A stretch of DNA of 64,000 bases. Origin: Spirochaeta thermophila DSM 6192 (lineage in GTDB: Bacteria > Spirochaetota > Spirochaetia > Winmispirales > Winmispiraceae). Each line of letters begins with the position of its first letter. The first letter of the stretch is position 1. The DNA lies in the NCBI RefSeq assembly GCF_000147075.1, contig NC_014484.1, positions 1,753,501 through 1,817,500 of the forward strand, given 5' to 3'. The notes below the pieces were generated by a model. It was not told where the DNA came from, searched no databases, and was given only the letters and a program-made list of their open reading frames with translations. The position numbers and the translations under genes were made by a program. Positions 43,950-54,051 of this stretch are shown piece after piece.

Positions 43950-45830
43950 GCCCCGCTCCTGTACCACGAGGAGGAACTGCTCCTCGGGCATGGGCCTCGC
44001 GTAGTAGAACCCCTGGAACACCGCACACCCCTGTGCGGAGAGGAACGCCACCTGCTCCCGCCGCTCCACCCCCTCCGCGATCACCACGATCCCCAGATCT
44101 CCGGCGAGACGCACCACCGACTGCACGATGGCCACATCCTCACGCCGCTCGGGTACCCCCGCCACGAACGAATGGTCCAGCTTGATGGCCCTCACCCAGC
44201 AGCGCTTGAGGTAGTTGAAGCTCGAGTACCCGGTGCCGAAATCGTCCACACAGAGGCTGATCCCCATACCACGGAGGGATGCGAAGACCCCCTCCTCCTC
44301 GGCGAGAGAGAGGAAACTCCGCTCGGTGAGCTCGAACATGAGCACATCACGGGGAATATCATACACAGCCATCTTGTCCGCACAAAACGAGACGAACTCA
44401 CCCTCCCTGAGCAGAGGCGGGGCCACGTTCAACGAGAGGAAGGGGAGGACGATCCCCTGCTCCCTCATCCTGGCCCACAGGCCGCACACCTCGGCCACCA
44501 CCCACTTCCCCAGGGGAAGGATGAGGCTCTTCTCCTCCAGGAGGGAGACGAACTCCCCCGGGGAGAGGATCCCCTCGTCCGGATGATTCCAGCGCAGGAG
44601 GGCCTCCGCCCCCACCACCGTCCCTTCCTTGTCCACGAACGGCTGGTAGAACAAGACGAGCTCGTTCCGCTCGAGGGCCCTGTGCAGCTCATGGCGACGT
44701 ACCACGAGCGACCGGAAGCGTTGCTCCCATCCCTCCTCGTGGAGGGAATACGACCGCCCCTCCTTGAGCGCGTGCTCGAGAGCCAACTCAGCCACCTCCA
44801 CCACCCGCGCCGGATGTCGGGAGTCCGACGGATAGACCGCGGCACCCGCCACCCATACGACATCGAACCTCCGCCCCTCCACCACGTAGGGCCTGTTGCA
44901 CGCGGAGAGGACACGCCTGAGGAGTCCCACCACCTTGCCACGCTCCCCCATCCCCCCTGCCACGAGGAAGAAGCGATCCTCACCCGCCGTCCACACCTCG
45001 TCCGAAGGCCGCATGAGGCTACGGATCCGCTCCATCGCGCGGGCGATGACCTGCCGCTGCACCCCCCTCCCATAGACCTGCCCCACCTCCCAGAGCGAGG
45101 GAGCAGCAAGGTGGATCACCGCACAGACGGCCCCTTCCCCGCGTGAGGCAAGGTATTCCTGGAACCGCACCACGGGAGGAAGGACCCTCTCTTCCTCCTC
45201 CCTCCTCTCCTCCCTCTCCACCACGACCACCACACACCCCCCGGCCACACAGCGCCGCGTGCACCACACCCGACGCCTCCTCCCCCCCACCTCCAGCTCG
45301 GTCTCCTCCTCCCCTCCCTCCAGGATTCCCTTCAACTCCTCCTCCACGGAACCTCCCCCGAGGAGCATGGATACGCTCTCGATCGGATACCCCTTCCCCG
45401 GCTCGATCCGGAGCATCCACTCCTCACACAGACGCGCGTTCACCCACACCCTTCCCCCCACCGACACCATGACCGGGTGCGCCGCCCCCTCCATGAGTCC
45501 CTCCACCACCCGCAGGAGGAAATCCCGATCCCTTCTCAGGCGGATGGCGTACTCCACGAGCGCCGATCCCCCCACACCCCAGATGAGCCACACCCACCCG
45601 CTCGGGAGATACCCCCCGTACCCCCTCCAATCGGCCCAGAGGAAGAACCCGACCCACACCACCCCCCACACCATCCCCGCGCCGCGCACCCCGGCCGCGA
45701 GCACCCCCCCGAGCGGGAGGAACATGAGAGGGAAGACCCACACCCCCAGGAAGGGGAGGGCATACCGGGCCGTCACCCCCACGAGGACGAGCCCCACCAC
45801 CGCGAACAGCCCACGAAGACGAGGAGACAT
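43929..45830 (-). CDS. Membrane EAL-domain protein, probable c-di-GMP phosphodiesterase
   Basis: A 633-residue protein with about three N-terminal membrane segments (residues 8-95), a PAS-like region, a GGDEF-fold domain whose signature is AGEDRF (so probably not a cyclase), and an EAL domain. EAL motifs are present: EALLRWNHP, LNVAPPLL, ELTERSFL, the metal-site DDFGTGYSSFNYL, IKLDHSFV and EGVERREQ. It should cleave c-di-GMP to pGpG. It starts 7 bp after the hydrogenase-like chemotaxis sensor, so the two are probably cotranscribed and functionally linked. The ribosome site is weak. Confidence 0.88.
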   Translation of the reverse strand: MSPRLRGLFAVVGLVLVGVTARYALPFLGVWVFPLMFLPLGGVLAAGVRGAGMVWGVVWVGFFLWADWRGYGGYLPSGWVWLIWGVGGSALVEYAIRLRRDRDFLLRVVEGLMEGAAHPVMVSVGGRVWVNARLCEEWMLRIEPGKGYPIESVSMLLGGGSVEEELKGILEGGEEETELEVGGRRRRVWCTRRCVAGGCVVVVVEREERREEEERVLPPVVRFQEYLASRGEGAVCAVIHLAAPSLWEVGQVYGRGVQRQVIARAMERIRSLMRPSDEVWTAGEDRFFLVAGGMGERGKVVGLLRRVLSACNRPYVVEGRRFDVVWVAGAAVYPSDSRHPARVVEVAELALEHALKEGRSYSLHEEGWEQRFRSLVVRRHELHRALERNELVLFYQPFVDKEGTVVGAEALLRWNHPDEGILSPGEFVSLLEEKSLILPLGKWVVAEVCGLWARMREQGIVLPFLSLNVAPPLLREGEFVSFCADKMAVYDIPRDVLMFELTERSFLSLAEEEGVFASLRGMGISLCVDDFGTGYSSFNYLKRCWVRAIKLDHSFVAGVPERREDVAIVQSVVRLAGDLGIVVIAEGVERREQVAFLSAQGCAVFQGFYYARPMPEEQFLLVVQERGSGRDGI

Positions 45831-45837
45831 ACGACAC

Positions 45838-47958
45838 TCAGTCCGTGCGTGCGGTCGAAAGCCCCACGTTGCCCAACCGCTCGGCGAGCCGGAGGATGTT
45901 CGACACCTCGACCCTCCGGTCCTTGAGAGAGAGCGACTCCTCCGCCGTCTGGGTCATCTGCTCCACCGTGGCCGCGATGGTCTGGAAGAGCTCCTCCTGC
46001 TGCTTCGTGGAGAACCCCACCTGAGAGAGCAGGCCCATGCTCTGCTGCACGGTCTGTATGAGATCGCTCAAGGAGAAGAGAAGACGTTCCAACGCGGGGA
46101 CGACCTCTCCGAGCCGAGAGGCCTCGCGGTTCGATGCCTCCTCGAGTAAGGCGATGTCCCCCACCAGTTCCCGGGCCTTCCGGCCGATCCCCTCGGCCGA
46201 GGCCATGGTCTCGTCGGCGAGCTTCCTGATCTCGTGGGCGATCACCCCGAACCCCTTGCCCGCCGCCCCCACGTGGGCCGCCTCTATGGAGGCGTTGAGG
46301 GCGAGCAGGCGCGTCCTGTCGGCCACCTCTGCGATGAGCGACACCATCTCGGGGATGGTCGCCGACCGTTCCCTGAGGAGCCTCGCCCGCCTGCCCACCT
46401 CCTCCACGTCCTCCTGGGCCGAGAACACGTGCGTGGACGACTCCTCCATGGTGTTGTAGTTCTCCCTGAGTGTCTCCTCCATCTTCCTCACCCCGGAGAG
46501 GAGCTCCTCGTGCACCTGCTGGAGTTCCCGGGCCGTGGCGAGCAGGACATCGGCGTTCACACACCCGAGGGCCTTCCTGAACCCGTCGATCACCGAGTAG
46601 AGGGCGAGGATGAGCTCCTGCTGGACCAGCCGTTGTTCCGACACCCTCTGACGCTGGGCCTCCTCCTCCTTGAGGAGGTAGAGCACGCAGTGCTCCTTCC
46701 TGGTGAGCCCGGCGGCGAGGGCGCGGGCCATCCCCTCGCAGGAGAGATACCCACACGCCCCGCAGTTCCGCTCGTCGACAGGAGAGGTCTTCCCGAGCTC
46801 CCGGAAGATGCGCGCCTTCACCTCATCGGTGAGCACAGGCAGGTCAACCATCTGCGACCTGTCCTCATAGGAACGCCTGTAGAGGTGGGGCCTCCAGTAC
46901 CGGGAGAGGAGCCTGGAGAGAGCCCGCTTTCCGCCTCCCGGCAGGAGTCCACGCTTCCTGTAGGAGGCCATCATGCGATCGGCCCTGCGGCGCACCGCCT
47001 CCTCCAGCACGTCCCGCGGCCCGGTCTGGAAGCGCGTGCCCGGCCCCCCGTTGCAGCCGAGCTCGCAGTTGAGACAGTCGAGAAGGAGCGGGGCGCTCCC
47101 CCGCTCGAGAGCCTGCGGGATCTCCTTGAAGTAGGGGTAGAGGACCTGAGGACCCTCGATCTTTCGCGTACGGGAGACCACCTCGGGCATCTCCCGGGCG
47201 AGGGTGGCGAGGAGTCCTCCCGGATTCGAGAACCAGACGGCCCGCTCAGCCGGATCGTTGTCGAACTCCTCCTCGGGACAGGTCGAGAGATCGACCCCTT
47301 CCTGCTCGAAGTAGTCCACCAGTCTCCGCATGGTCACGTTGTAGGTCCCCACCCCCACGGTGAGGAACTCCCGCTTCTTCGCCACGCACGGGGAGACCAC
47401 GAGGAACTCGTGATCCCTATACTCCGGATAGAAGGCCTTCACCATCTTCATCACGTGCACCATGGGACTGTCCACCGGTGCGAGGTGGGGAAGCAGCTCG
47501 GGCTGGTAGAGCTCGAGGTAGCTCACCACCGCAGGACAGGGCTGTGCGATGAGGAACCCGGGACGTTCTGTCTTGAGGTAGTGGACATACGAGGCGATGG
47601 TGAGCTCCGCCCCAAAACTCACATCGAAGACCGCCCTGGCCCCCATGGCCTTGAGCCACCCGTTGAGCCTGAGGTGCTGCTCCCCGAAGTGAGCCGCCGC
47701 AGCAGGCGCCACGAAGGCCACCACCTTTTTCCCCGACCTCAGGGCATCCAGGGCCTCCTCCAGGTCGTCCACCACCCTGCGCGCACCGTGCGTGCAGGCC
47801 TTGAGGCACTCGCCGCACCCGATGCACAGCTCGGGCCGCACCTCCACCACCTCTCCGGAGCCGTCGTTCGCATACTTCACCGGACAGACCGCGATGCACC
47901 GGTGACAGCTCACACAACGCGCGGGATCCACGTCGATGAGCGGCTGACTGTAGACCAT
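45838..47958 (-). CDS. [FeFe]-hydrogenase-like sensor fused to a chemotaxis signalling domain
   Basis: A 706-residue soluble fusion. Residues 15-25 and 45-55 are two ferredoxin-type clusters ([11 protein letters not shown] and [11 protein letters not shown]). Residues about 80-320 resemble the H-cluster domain of [FeFe] hydrogenases with ligand-like Cys141 (QPCPAVV), Cys191 (SPCVAKKRE), and Cys298/Cys302 (NCELGCNGG). The usual CCP of the first motif is PCP, so the proton-relay cysteine is absent, as in sensory rather than catalytic members. Residues 399-424 form a further four-Cys iron-sulfur motif (CGACGYLSC...C). Residues about 480-690 are an MCP-like coiled coil with [20 protein letters not shown] infer a cytoplasmic H2 or redox sensor feeding CheA. 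Start set by GAAGGAGG. Confidence 0.87.
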   Translation of the reverse strand: MVYSQPLIDVDPARCVSCHRCIAVCPVKYANDGSGEVVEVRPELCIGCGECLKACTHGARRVVDDLEEALDALRSGKKVVAFVAPAAAAHFGEQHLRLNGWLKAMGARAVFDVSFGAELTIASYVHYLKTERPGFLIAQPCPAVVSYLELYQPELLPHLAPVDSPMVHVMKMVKAFYPEYRDHEFLVVSPCVAKKREFLTVGVGTYNVTMRRLVDYFEQEGVDLSTCPEEEFDNDPAERAVWFSNPGGLLATLAREMPEVVSRTRKIEGPQVLYPYFKEIPQALERGSAPLLLDCLNCELGCNGGPGTRFQTGPRDVLEEAVRRRADRMMASYRKRGLLPGGGKRALSRLLSRYWRPHLYRRSYEDRSQMVDLPVLTDEVKARIFRELGKTSPVDERNCGACGYLSCEGMARALAAGLTRKEHCVLYLLKEEEAQRQRVSEQRLVQQELILALYSVIDGFRKALGCVNADVLLATARELQQVHEELLSGVRKMEETLRENYNTMEESSTHVFSAQEDVEEVGRRARLLRERSATIPEMVSLIAEVADRTRLLALNASIEAAHVGAAGKGFGVIAHEIRKLADETMASAEGIGRKARELVGDIALLEEASNREASRLGEVVPALERLLFSLSDLIQTVQQSMGLLSQVGFSTKQQEELFQTIAATVEQMTQTAEESLSLKDRRVEVSNILRLAERLGNVGLSTARTD

Positions 47959-48027
47959 TCCCCCCTCCTTCGAAGATCTCTTCACCCATCATGACAGGGA
48001 ATCCACGCCTCCCGATTCACCCTTTCC

Positions 48028-48056
48028 TTGCACAGGCCTCCTGATCTCACTACACT
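48028..48056 (+). promoter_or_regulatory. Possible promoter of the aldo/keto reductase gene
   Basis: TTGCAC (48028-48033), 17-bp spacer, TACACT (48051-48056, 4 of 6). The -35 match is weak. It lies 30 bp upstream of the ATG. Confidence 0.35.
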
Positions 48057-48085
48057 GGAACTACATCCATACGAGGAGGAACCCC

Positions 48086-49063
48086 ATGCAACGAACACTC
48101 GGACGATCGGGCATCACGGTGAGCGCCCTCGGCCTCGGGTGCTGGCCCATGGGAGGCGTGGCCTACCGGGACGAGAAGCCCGACGGCTACGCCGGTGCGG
48201 ACGACAGGGAATCGATCCGCGCGATCCACGCGGCCATCGACGCCGGCATCACCTTCTTCGACGTGGCAGACTGCTACGGCGCGGGCCACGGCGAGGAAGT
48301 GCTCGGCAAGGCCCTCAAGGGAAGACGCGACCGGGTGGTGATCGGCACCAAATTCGGCAACCTCTTCAACGAGAGCACCCGCACCCTCCAGGGCGAGAAC
48401 GTCTCACCCGGCTACATTCGGCGGGCCCTCGAGGCATCCCTCCGCCGACTCAAGACCGACTACATCGACGTCTACCAGATACACACCTGGAGCATGAACC
48501 TCGCCGACGTAGGCCCGTGCCTCGATACCCTCGACGCCCTGGTGGATGAGGGCAAGATCCGCACCTACGGCTGGAGCACCGACCTCCTCGAGGGGGCCAT
48601 GCTCATCGCCGCCCGTCCGAAGGCGAGCGTCATGCAGTACCAGTGCAACATCCTCTTCCACGACGATCGGCTCATCAGGTACTGCGAAGAACACCGGCTC
48701 GCAGGCCTCAACCGCAGCCCCCTCGGCATGGGGCTCCTCTCAGGGAAGTACCGGCCGGGCGACCGCATGCCCGAAGGCGACATCAGGGGACAGAGGATCG
48801 AGTGGATGCAGTACTACCGCGACGGAAGACCCAACGAAACCCTCCTTGAGAAACTCGAGGCCGTGCGGGAGATCCTCACCCGGGACGGCCGGAGCCTCGT
48901 CCAGGGGGCCATCGCGTGGTTGTGGGCCAAGAGCCCGGTCAACATCCCCATCCCGGGATTCAAGAACACCGCCCAGGCCCTCGAACTCGCCGGGGCCATG
49001 GAGAAAGGCCCGCTCCGGCCCGAAGACATGGCCGAGATAGAGGGACTTCTGGGACAGGCCTGA
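48086..49063 (+). CDS. Aldo/keto reductase
   Basis: A 325-residue NAD(P)H-dependent oxidoreductase with an (alpha/beta)8 barrel. The catalytic tetrad is visible: Asp and Tyr in DVADCYGAGHGEEVLGKAL, Lys in VVIGTKFGN, and His in VYQIHTW. The C-terminal cofactor segment NIPIPGFKNTAQALELAGA is also typical. Substrate unknown; members reduce aldehydes, ketoses or quinone-like compounds. It follows AGGAGG and is divergent from the sensor-hydrogenase operon. Confidence 0.92.
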   Translation: MQRTLGRSGITVSALGLGCWPMGGVAYRDEKPDGYAGADDRESIRAIHAAIDAGITFFDVADCYGAGHGEEVLGKALKGRRDRVVIGTKFGNLFNESTRTLQGENVSPGYIRRALEASLRRLKTDYIDVYQIHTWSMNLADVGPCLDTLDALVDEGKIRTYGWSTDLLEGAMLIAARPKASVMQYQCNILFHDDRLIRYCEEHRLAGLNRSPLGMGLLSGKYRPGDRMPEGDIRGQRIEWMQYYRDGRPNETLLEKLEAVREILTRDGRSLVQGAIAWLWAKSPVNIPIPGFKNTAQALELAGAMEKGPLRPEDMAEIEGLLGQA

Positions 49064-49095
49064 AGCACGTGCCCAAGATACCCTGTTCTAGAGGT

Positions 49096-49979
49096 ATGAG
49101 GGCGAGATCCCTCATGATATCACGAAGTGTCGCTCGATCACAAAACGTGGTACTGGCCTCCTTGCTCGCGGTGGTGCTCCTCCTCGGAGGATGCGCCACC
49201 GTCTCTTTTCACGAAAAGGAGCTCTTCGAAGGTGCAGGGAGGGGGGAAGAGAATCCCCTCCCGGGCGTGGAGCGCACCTTCATCACCCTCTCGGACGGCA
49301 CCGGGCTCGAGACATGGGTCGTCCCTGCCCCGACCCCCCGGGCCGTGCTCCTCTTCTTCAGCGGGAACGGAGGCCTCTCGAAGGCCCACCTCCCCTTCTT
49401 CCGGGAGGCGGTGACCCGGTGGGACCTCACCGTGGTGGCGGTGCACTACAGGGGGTACGGACGAAGCGGGGGAAGCCCCACCACAGAGACCCTCGCCTCC
49501 GACCCACCGGAGATCCTCCGCCTGGTAAAGGCCCGCTACGCACCGGACCTCCCCCTCATCGTCGCAGGCCACTCCCTCGGCGGGTATGCCGCCCTCAGGT
49601 GCGCCGGCATGCCCGAGGCCGACGCCTTCCTCATCATCGCCACCTTCACCACCTCGGCCGAGCTCGCCGAGGTGTGGCGCACCGACCGCGTCCCCTGGTA
49701 CGCCGCACCCTTCGTGAAGATCGACGTGGACGAGAAGGTCCTCACCCTGGACAACTACGAGGCCGTGGCGCGGGTCCACGTGCCCATCGCCTTTGTCCAC
49801 GGCACCGCGGACACGGTGATCCCCTCCTGGATGTCCGCCCGCCTCCACACCACCTGCCCCTCCCCCCACACCCTGCTCCGCACCATACCCGACGCCGACC
49901 ACGCCACCCCCTCCTCCCCCGCCACCGGCAGCCCACCCTCGAAGCCCTCGGCTTCCTCCTCAGCCACCTCCCCCGCTGA
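49096..49979 (+). pseudogene. Alpha/beta-hydrolase lipoprotein gene with a 3'-end frameshift
   Basis: The product starts with a lipoprotein signal (lipobox LLGGC) and an alpha/beta-hydrolase core: the HYRGYGRSGG strand-loop, the nucleophile elbow in VAGHSLGGYAALR, IAFVHGTADTVIP with the acid, and IPDADH with the catalytic His. Just after that His, in a C-rich run near 49895-49920, the frame loses sense and would otherwise read about 260 codons antisense to recO. One frame back, the sequence ends normally with QPTLEALGFLLSHLPR and a TGA at 49979. A one-base deletion or sequencing error best explains this. All catalytic residues lie before the break, so the gene may still make an active product. 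Confidence 0.7.
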
Positions 49980-50730
49980 CCCCCAGCACCTCCCGCACCA
50001 GACCCGCACTCGCCAACCTCCTCCCCACCGCCTCCTCCCCCCGCTCCAGCACCACCCTCACCAGACCCCTCCTCACCCCCTCCTCCATCCGCACCCGCAC
50101 CCCCAACCCCACTCTCCCCTCCGCGAACCCCGCACACACCCCCCGCATCGCCCCACTCAACCACCACGCCCCCTCCCGCCCCACCGCACACCCCCTGCAC
50201 AGGAGTCCCTCCTCCACACTCCCCCACCACGCCCCCTCCTCGCCCAACCCCCTCCCGCACCGTGCGCACCGATCCCACTCCGGCGCCACCCCGAGGAGCC
50301 CCAGGAACCGCAGAAGCCACCCCACCAGCACCCGCTCCACCTCCTCCACCCCACCCGCCCGCCTGAGCGCATCCCTCCCCTCCAGGAGCAGCCGATACAC
50401 CTCGGCCTCGTGCCCCGCCCCATGCGTCGCCACCACCAGGTCGGCCCACAACTGGAACACCGCGAGCCCCTCGAGCCTGCCTGCGCCCAGCACCTCCACC
50501 CGATCCACATCCGACACCTTCACATGCCCCTTCACCGGATTGACGTAGAGGTAGAAGACCGCCCGGGAGCCCACCTGCGCAGCCGCCCCCAACCTGGAAG
50601 AAGGCCGCTGGGCGCCGTAGGCCGTCGCCTCGAGGAGCCCCTCGCGAGAGAGGATCACCACCTGTCTGTCCTGATCCCCCACCGGCCGGGAGCGGACCAC
50701 CACCCCCTCTGTTCGCTTGTTCCTGCGCAT
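49960..50730 (-). CDS. recO: DNA repair protein RecO
   Basis: A 256-residue recombination mediator that helps RecR load RecA on SSB-coated DNA. The N-terminal OB-fold is RRNKRTEGVVVRSRPVGDQDRQVVILSREGLL (residues 2-33), with the AYGAQRPSSRLG segment. A zinc-binding cysteine set is present (CARCGRGL and LLCRGC). The C-terminal third is extremely Gly/Val/Arg-rich, in line with very high local GC. The ATG at 50730 has no clear ribosome site. Its 3' end overlaps the convergent hydrolase gene by about 20 bp. Confidence 0.88.
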   Translation of the reverse strand: MRRNKRTEGVVVRSRPVGDQDRQVVILSREGLLEATAYGAQRPSSRLGAAAQVGSRAVFYLYVNPVKGHVKVSDVDRVEVLGAGRLEGLAVFQLWADLVVATHGAGHEAEVYRLLLEGRDALRRAGGVEEVERVLVGWLLRFLGLLGVAPEWDRCARCGRGLGEEGAWWGSVEEGLLCRGCAVGREGAWWLSGAMRGVCAGFAEGRVGLGVRVRMEEGVRRGLVRVVLERGEEAVGRRLASAGLVREVLGVSGGGG

Positions 50731-50801
50731 GATTTTGTTTACTTTAATAGGGGTATCGCACCCTGGTAAACCCCCACGGAAACCCATGACAAGGAGGCAT
50801 G

Positions 50802-53174
50802 ATGGAACAGCACATCATCCCTGCCGACCAGATACTCCCCCAGAAACTCCACCTCCTCCCCCTCGTCGACCGCCCCCTCTTCCCCGGCATGGTCACCCCC
50901 CTCATCGTCACCGGCGAGGCCGACGTCCGCACGGTGCACGAAGCCCTCGAAGGCGGGAACTTCATCGGCCTCGTGCTCACCAGGACCGAAGAGCGGACAT
51001 CCATCTCGCCGGACGGCCTCTACACCGTGGGGACCGTGGCCCGCATCCTGCGGAAGATCAACCTCCCCGACGGCGGACTCAACATATTCGTCTCCACCCT
51101 CAAGCGCTTCGTCGTACGCAAGTTCCTCCAGGAAGCCCCCCCCATCATCGCAGCCGTGGAATACCCTGAGGAAACAGGAGAACAGACCGACGAAGTAAAG
51201 GCCCTCACGAGGGCCCTCCTCGGAGAGATGAAACAAGTCCTCGAGAACAACCCCCTCATCTCCGAGGAGATACGACTCAACATGGTCAACATCGACCAGC
51301 CCGGCCGCATCGCCGACTTCATCACCGCGGTCCTCAACATAAAACGCGAGGAACAACAGGAGATCCTCGAGATCTTCGACATCCGCGCCCGAATGGAAAA
51401 AGTCCTCATCTACGTGAAGCGCGAACAAGAGCTCCTCAAGATACAGCAGAAGATCCAGAAACAGATCAACGAGAAGATCGAGAAGAGCCAGCGGGAGTTC
51501 TTCCTGAGGGAACAGCTCAAGGCCATCAAGAAGGAACTCGGCATGCCCGTCGACGCCAAGAGTGCCGAGTACCAGAAGTTCAAGGAAAAGATGGAAAAGC
51601 TCCCTCTCCCCGATGAGGTGAGAGAAGTGGTGGAACAGGAGCTCGAGAAGTTCTCACTCATGGAACCCCAATCGCCCGAGTTTACAGTCAGCAGAAACTA
51701 CCTCGAGACCATTCTCTCCCTCCCCTGGGAGGATCCACCCCCCGAAGTAGTCGACATCAAGAAAGCCAAACGCATCCTCGACCAGGATCACTACGGACTT
51801 GAGGACGTGAAGGAACGCATCCTCGAGTTCCTCGCAGTCCGCAAGCTCAAACAAGAGACCAAGGGCTCCATCATCTGTCTCGTGGGCCCCCCCGGGGTGG
51901 GGAAGACCTCCATCGGCAAGTCCATCGCCCGGGCCCTCGGACGGAAGTTCTTCCGGTTCTCGGTGGGCGGCATGCGAGACGAAGCGGAGATCAAAGGACA
52001 CCGTCGTACCTACATCGGCGCCATGCCCGGGAAGATCATCCAGGGCCTCAAGATAGTGAAGACCAAGAACCCGGTCTTCATGATCGACGAGATCGACAAG
52101 CTGGGAGTCTCGTTCCAGGGGGACCCTGCCTCAGCCCTGCTCGAGGTGCTCGACCCTGAACAGAACGTCGCCTTCAGGGACCACTACCTCGATGTGCCCT
52201 TCGACATCTCAAAGGTCCTCTTCATCGCCACGGCCAACACCCTCGACACCATTCCGCGGCCTCTCCTCGACCGCATGGAGGTGATCAGGCTCTCGGGCTA
52301 CATAGAGGAGGAGAAGATCGCCATCGCACGGCGCTACCTCATCCCCCGCTCCCTCGAAGAGCACGGCCTCGCCAAGGACGCCGTGAAGTACACCACCCCG
52401 GGTCTGCGCGCCATCATCCGCGGGTATGCTCGCGAGGCAGGGGTGCGCAACCTTGAGAAGGCCATCGACAAGATCCACCGGAGGGTGGCAAAGAAGCTCG
52501 TCATGGAAGAACTCTCGCAGGAAGAGCTGCCCGTCACCATCACCCCGGAGAACGTGGAGACATACCTCGACAAGCCCCTCTATCCCGAGGAGGAGACCAA
52601 GCGCATCAAGAAGCCAGGCATGGCCCTCGGCCTTGCGTGGACCCCATTCGGCGGCGAGGTGCTCATCATAGAGGCGGTGGCCACCCCTGGGAGGGAAGGC
52701 CTCTCACTCACCGGTCAGCTCGGCGACGTGATGAAGGAGTCGGCCACCATCGCCTATACCTACGTGCGCTCGATCGCCCCCCGCTACGGCCTGCCGCTCG
52801 AGTTCTTCGAGCGACACCACATCCACCTCCACGTGCCGGCCGGTGCCACACCCAAGGACGGCCCGTCGGCGGGCATCACCATGGCTTCCGCCCTCCTTTC
52901 CCTGGTGGCCGAAAGGAAGGTACGACCCCAGCTCGCCATGACCGGCGAGCTCTCCCTCACAGGAAGCGTGCTCCCCATAGGAGGGCTTAAAGAGAAGGTC
53001 ATCGCTGCCAAACGAGCACGGGTGAAGGAGATCATCATACCCAAGAGCAACGAGAAGGACCTGGAGGAAATCCCCGAGTACGTCCGCAAAGGGATCACCT
53101 TCCACATGGTCGAATCCATGGAAGAGGTGATCGACCTCCTCTTCGAGGAGAAGCTCAAGCGGAGGAACAGGTGA
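50802..53174 (+). CDS. lon: ATP-dependent protease Lon
   Basis: A 790-residue Lon (LonA) protease that degrades damaged and regulatory proteins. The N-terminal LON domain begins LPLVDRPLFPGMVTPL; the AAA+ module has Walker A GPPGVGKTSIGKS and Walker B VFMIDEIDKLG; the protease domain has the catalytic serine in PKDGPSAGI and the lysine in GGLKEKVIAAKRA. Of two adjacent ATG codons the second (50802) is better spaced from AAGGAGG. Its TGA overlaps the GTG start of the carboxypeptidase gene. Confidence 0.96.
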   Translation: MEQHIIPADQILPQKLHLLPLVDRPLFPGMVTPLIVTGEADVRTVHEALEGGNFIGLVLTRTEERTSISPDGLYTVGTVARILRKINLPDGGLNIFVSTLKRFVVRKFLQEAPPIIAAVEYPEETGEQTDEVKALTRALLGEMKQVLENNPLISEEIRLNMVNIDQPGRIADFITAVLNIKREEQQEILEIFDIRARMEKVLIYVKREQELLKIQQKIQKQINEKIEKSQREFFLREQLKAIKKELGMPVDAKSAEYQKFKEKMEKLPLPDEVREVVEQELEKFSLMEPQSPEFTVSRNYLETILSLPWEDPPPEVVDIKKAKRILDQDHYGLEDVKERILEFLAVRKLKQETKGSIICLVGPPGVGKTSIGKSIARALGRKFFRFSVGGMRDEAEIKGHRRTYIGAMPGKIIQGLKIVKTKNPVFMIDEIDKLGVSFQGDPASALLEVLDPEQNVAFRDHYLDVPFDISKVLFIATANTLDTIPRPLLDRMEVIRLSGYIEEEKIAIARRYLIPRSLEEHGLAKDAVKYTTPGLRAIIRGYAREAGVRNLEKAIDKIHRRVAKKLVMEELSQEELPVTITPENVETYLDKPLYPEEETKRIKKPGMALGLAWTPFGGEVLIIEAVATPGREGLSLTGQLGDVMKESATIAYTYVRSIAPRYGLPLEFFERHHIHLHVPAGATPKDGPSAGITMASALLSLVAERKVRPQLAMTGELSLTGSVLPIGGLKEKVIAAKRARVKEIIIPKSNEKDLEEIPEYVRKGITFHMVESMEEVIDLLFEEKLKRRNR

Positions 53175-54019
53175 GGCCCCTCGCCACGCTCACCCTGGTG
53201 GCAGTGCTCGCAGGAGGCTGTACTGGGAGAGAGGAGCACGCGACACCGCATCCTGAGGAGCCTGGCCTGCTACACCCCCGCTACACCCTCACCATGGACG
53301 ACCTTATGAGGATGACAGCCGACCTTCCTCCAGGAATCCGTGAGGGGATTCAGGCTGATCCTGTCACCTTTCTCTCCAAGCTCGACGAGGTGCTCACCCT
53401 ATGGGAAAAAGACCCTGCCCTCTTCCTTCTGGTGGACAAATCGCACGGGCTTCCTCCCGACTACGAGCCGGAGGACCTCGTCCCGCTCGAGGGACGGGGC
53501 CTCGCCCTCGCCAGGCCCGGCCTCATGCTCAGGGAGAAGGTCGTCCCCGACCTCATCCGCATGGCAGAGGCGGCGCGCGAGGAGGGAGTGGAGCTCGTGG
53601 TGGGCTCGTGCTACCGGTCGTACGAGCGCCAGGCGGCCATCTACCGGTGGGAGGTCGAGACCTACGGGAAGGAGGCGGCCGACAGGGAATCCGCCCGGCC
53701 CGGTCACTCCCAGCACCAACTCGGCCTCGCGGTGGATTTCTCCCCCATCGAGGACCGGTTTGCCGATCTTCCGGCCGGAAGGTGGCTCGCGGTGCACGCC
53801 TGGGAGTACGGCTTCTCACTCTCGTACCCCGAAGGCTACGAACACCTCACCGGGTATCGGTACGAACCGTGGCACTTTAGGTACCTCACCCCCCAGGGGA
53901 CGGCCCTCGAAAAGGAGTTCTTCGGCGGCATCCAGCAGTACATGCTCGAGTTTCTCAACACTCATCGTGAGGAACTCTATGCCTCGAGAAAACCTCTGGC
54001 GCAGACCGGCGAACTGTAG
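53171..54019 (+). CDS. VanY-type D-alanyl-D-alanine carboxypeptidase, lipoprotein
   Basis: A 282-residue M15 zinc peptidase that should remove the terminal D-Ala from peptidoglycan stem peptides. A lipoprotein signal with lipobox LAGGC (Cys17) anchors it outside the cytoplasm. Catalytic landmarks are GSCYRSYERQAAIYRWE, the zinc motif GHSQHQLGLAVDFSP and the last ligand in EPWHFRYLTPQG. GTG start overlapping the lon stop, with GGAGG in the lon 3' end. Cotranscription with lon may link envelope and protein stress (inference). Confidence 0.9.
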   Translation: MRPLATLTLVAVLAGGCTGREEHATPHPEEPGLLHPRYTLTMDDLMRMTADLPPGIREGIQADPVTFLSKLDEVLTLWEKDPALFLLVDKSHGLPPDYEPEDLVPLEGRGLALARPGLMLREKVVPDLIRMAEAAREEGVELVVGSCYRSYERQAAIYRWEVETYGKEAADRESARPGHSQHQLGLAVDFSPIEDRFADLPAGRWLAVHAWEYGFSLSYPEGYEHLTGYRYEPWHFRYLTPQGTALEKEFFGGIQQYMLEFLNTHREELYASRKPLAQTGEL

Positions 54020-54051
54020 TACACTCTTCTATCACTTGTAAGGAGATGGCT

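Noticed and set aside
45838..47958. Catalytic [FeFe] hydrogenase for H2 production
   Set aside because: The first H-cluster motif is PCP rather than CCP and the protein ends in a receptor signalling domain, so a sensor is favoured.
49980..50769. Extension of the hydrolase frame antisense to recO
   Set aside because: The Pro/His-rich tail is the mirror of recO codons and follows an evident frameshift; not treated as a real domain.
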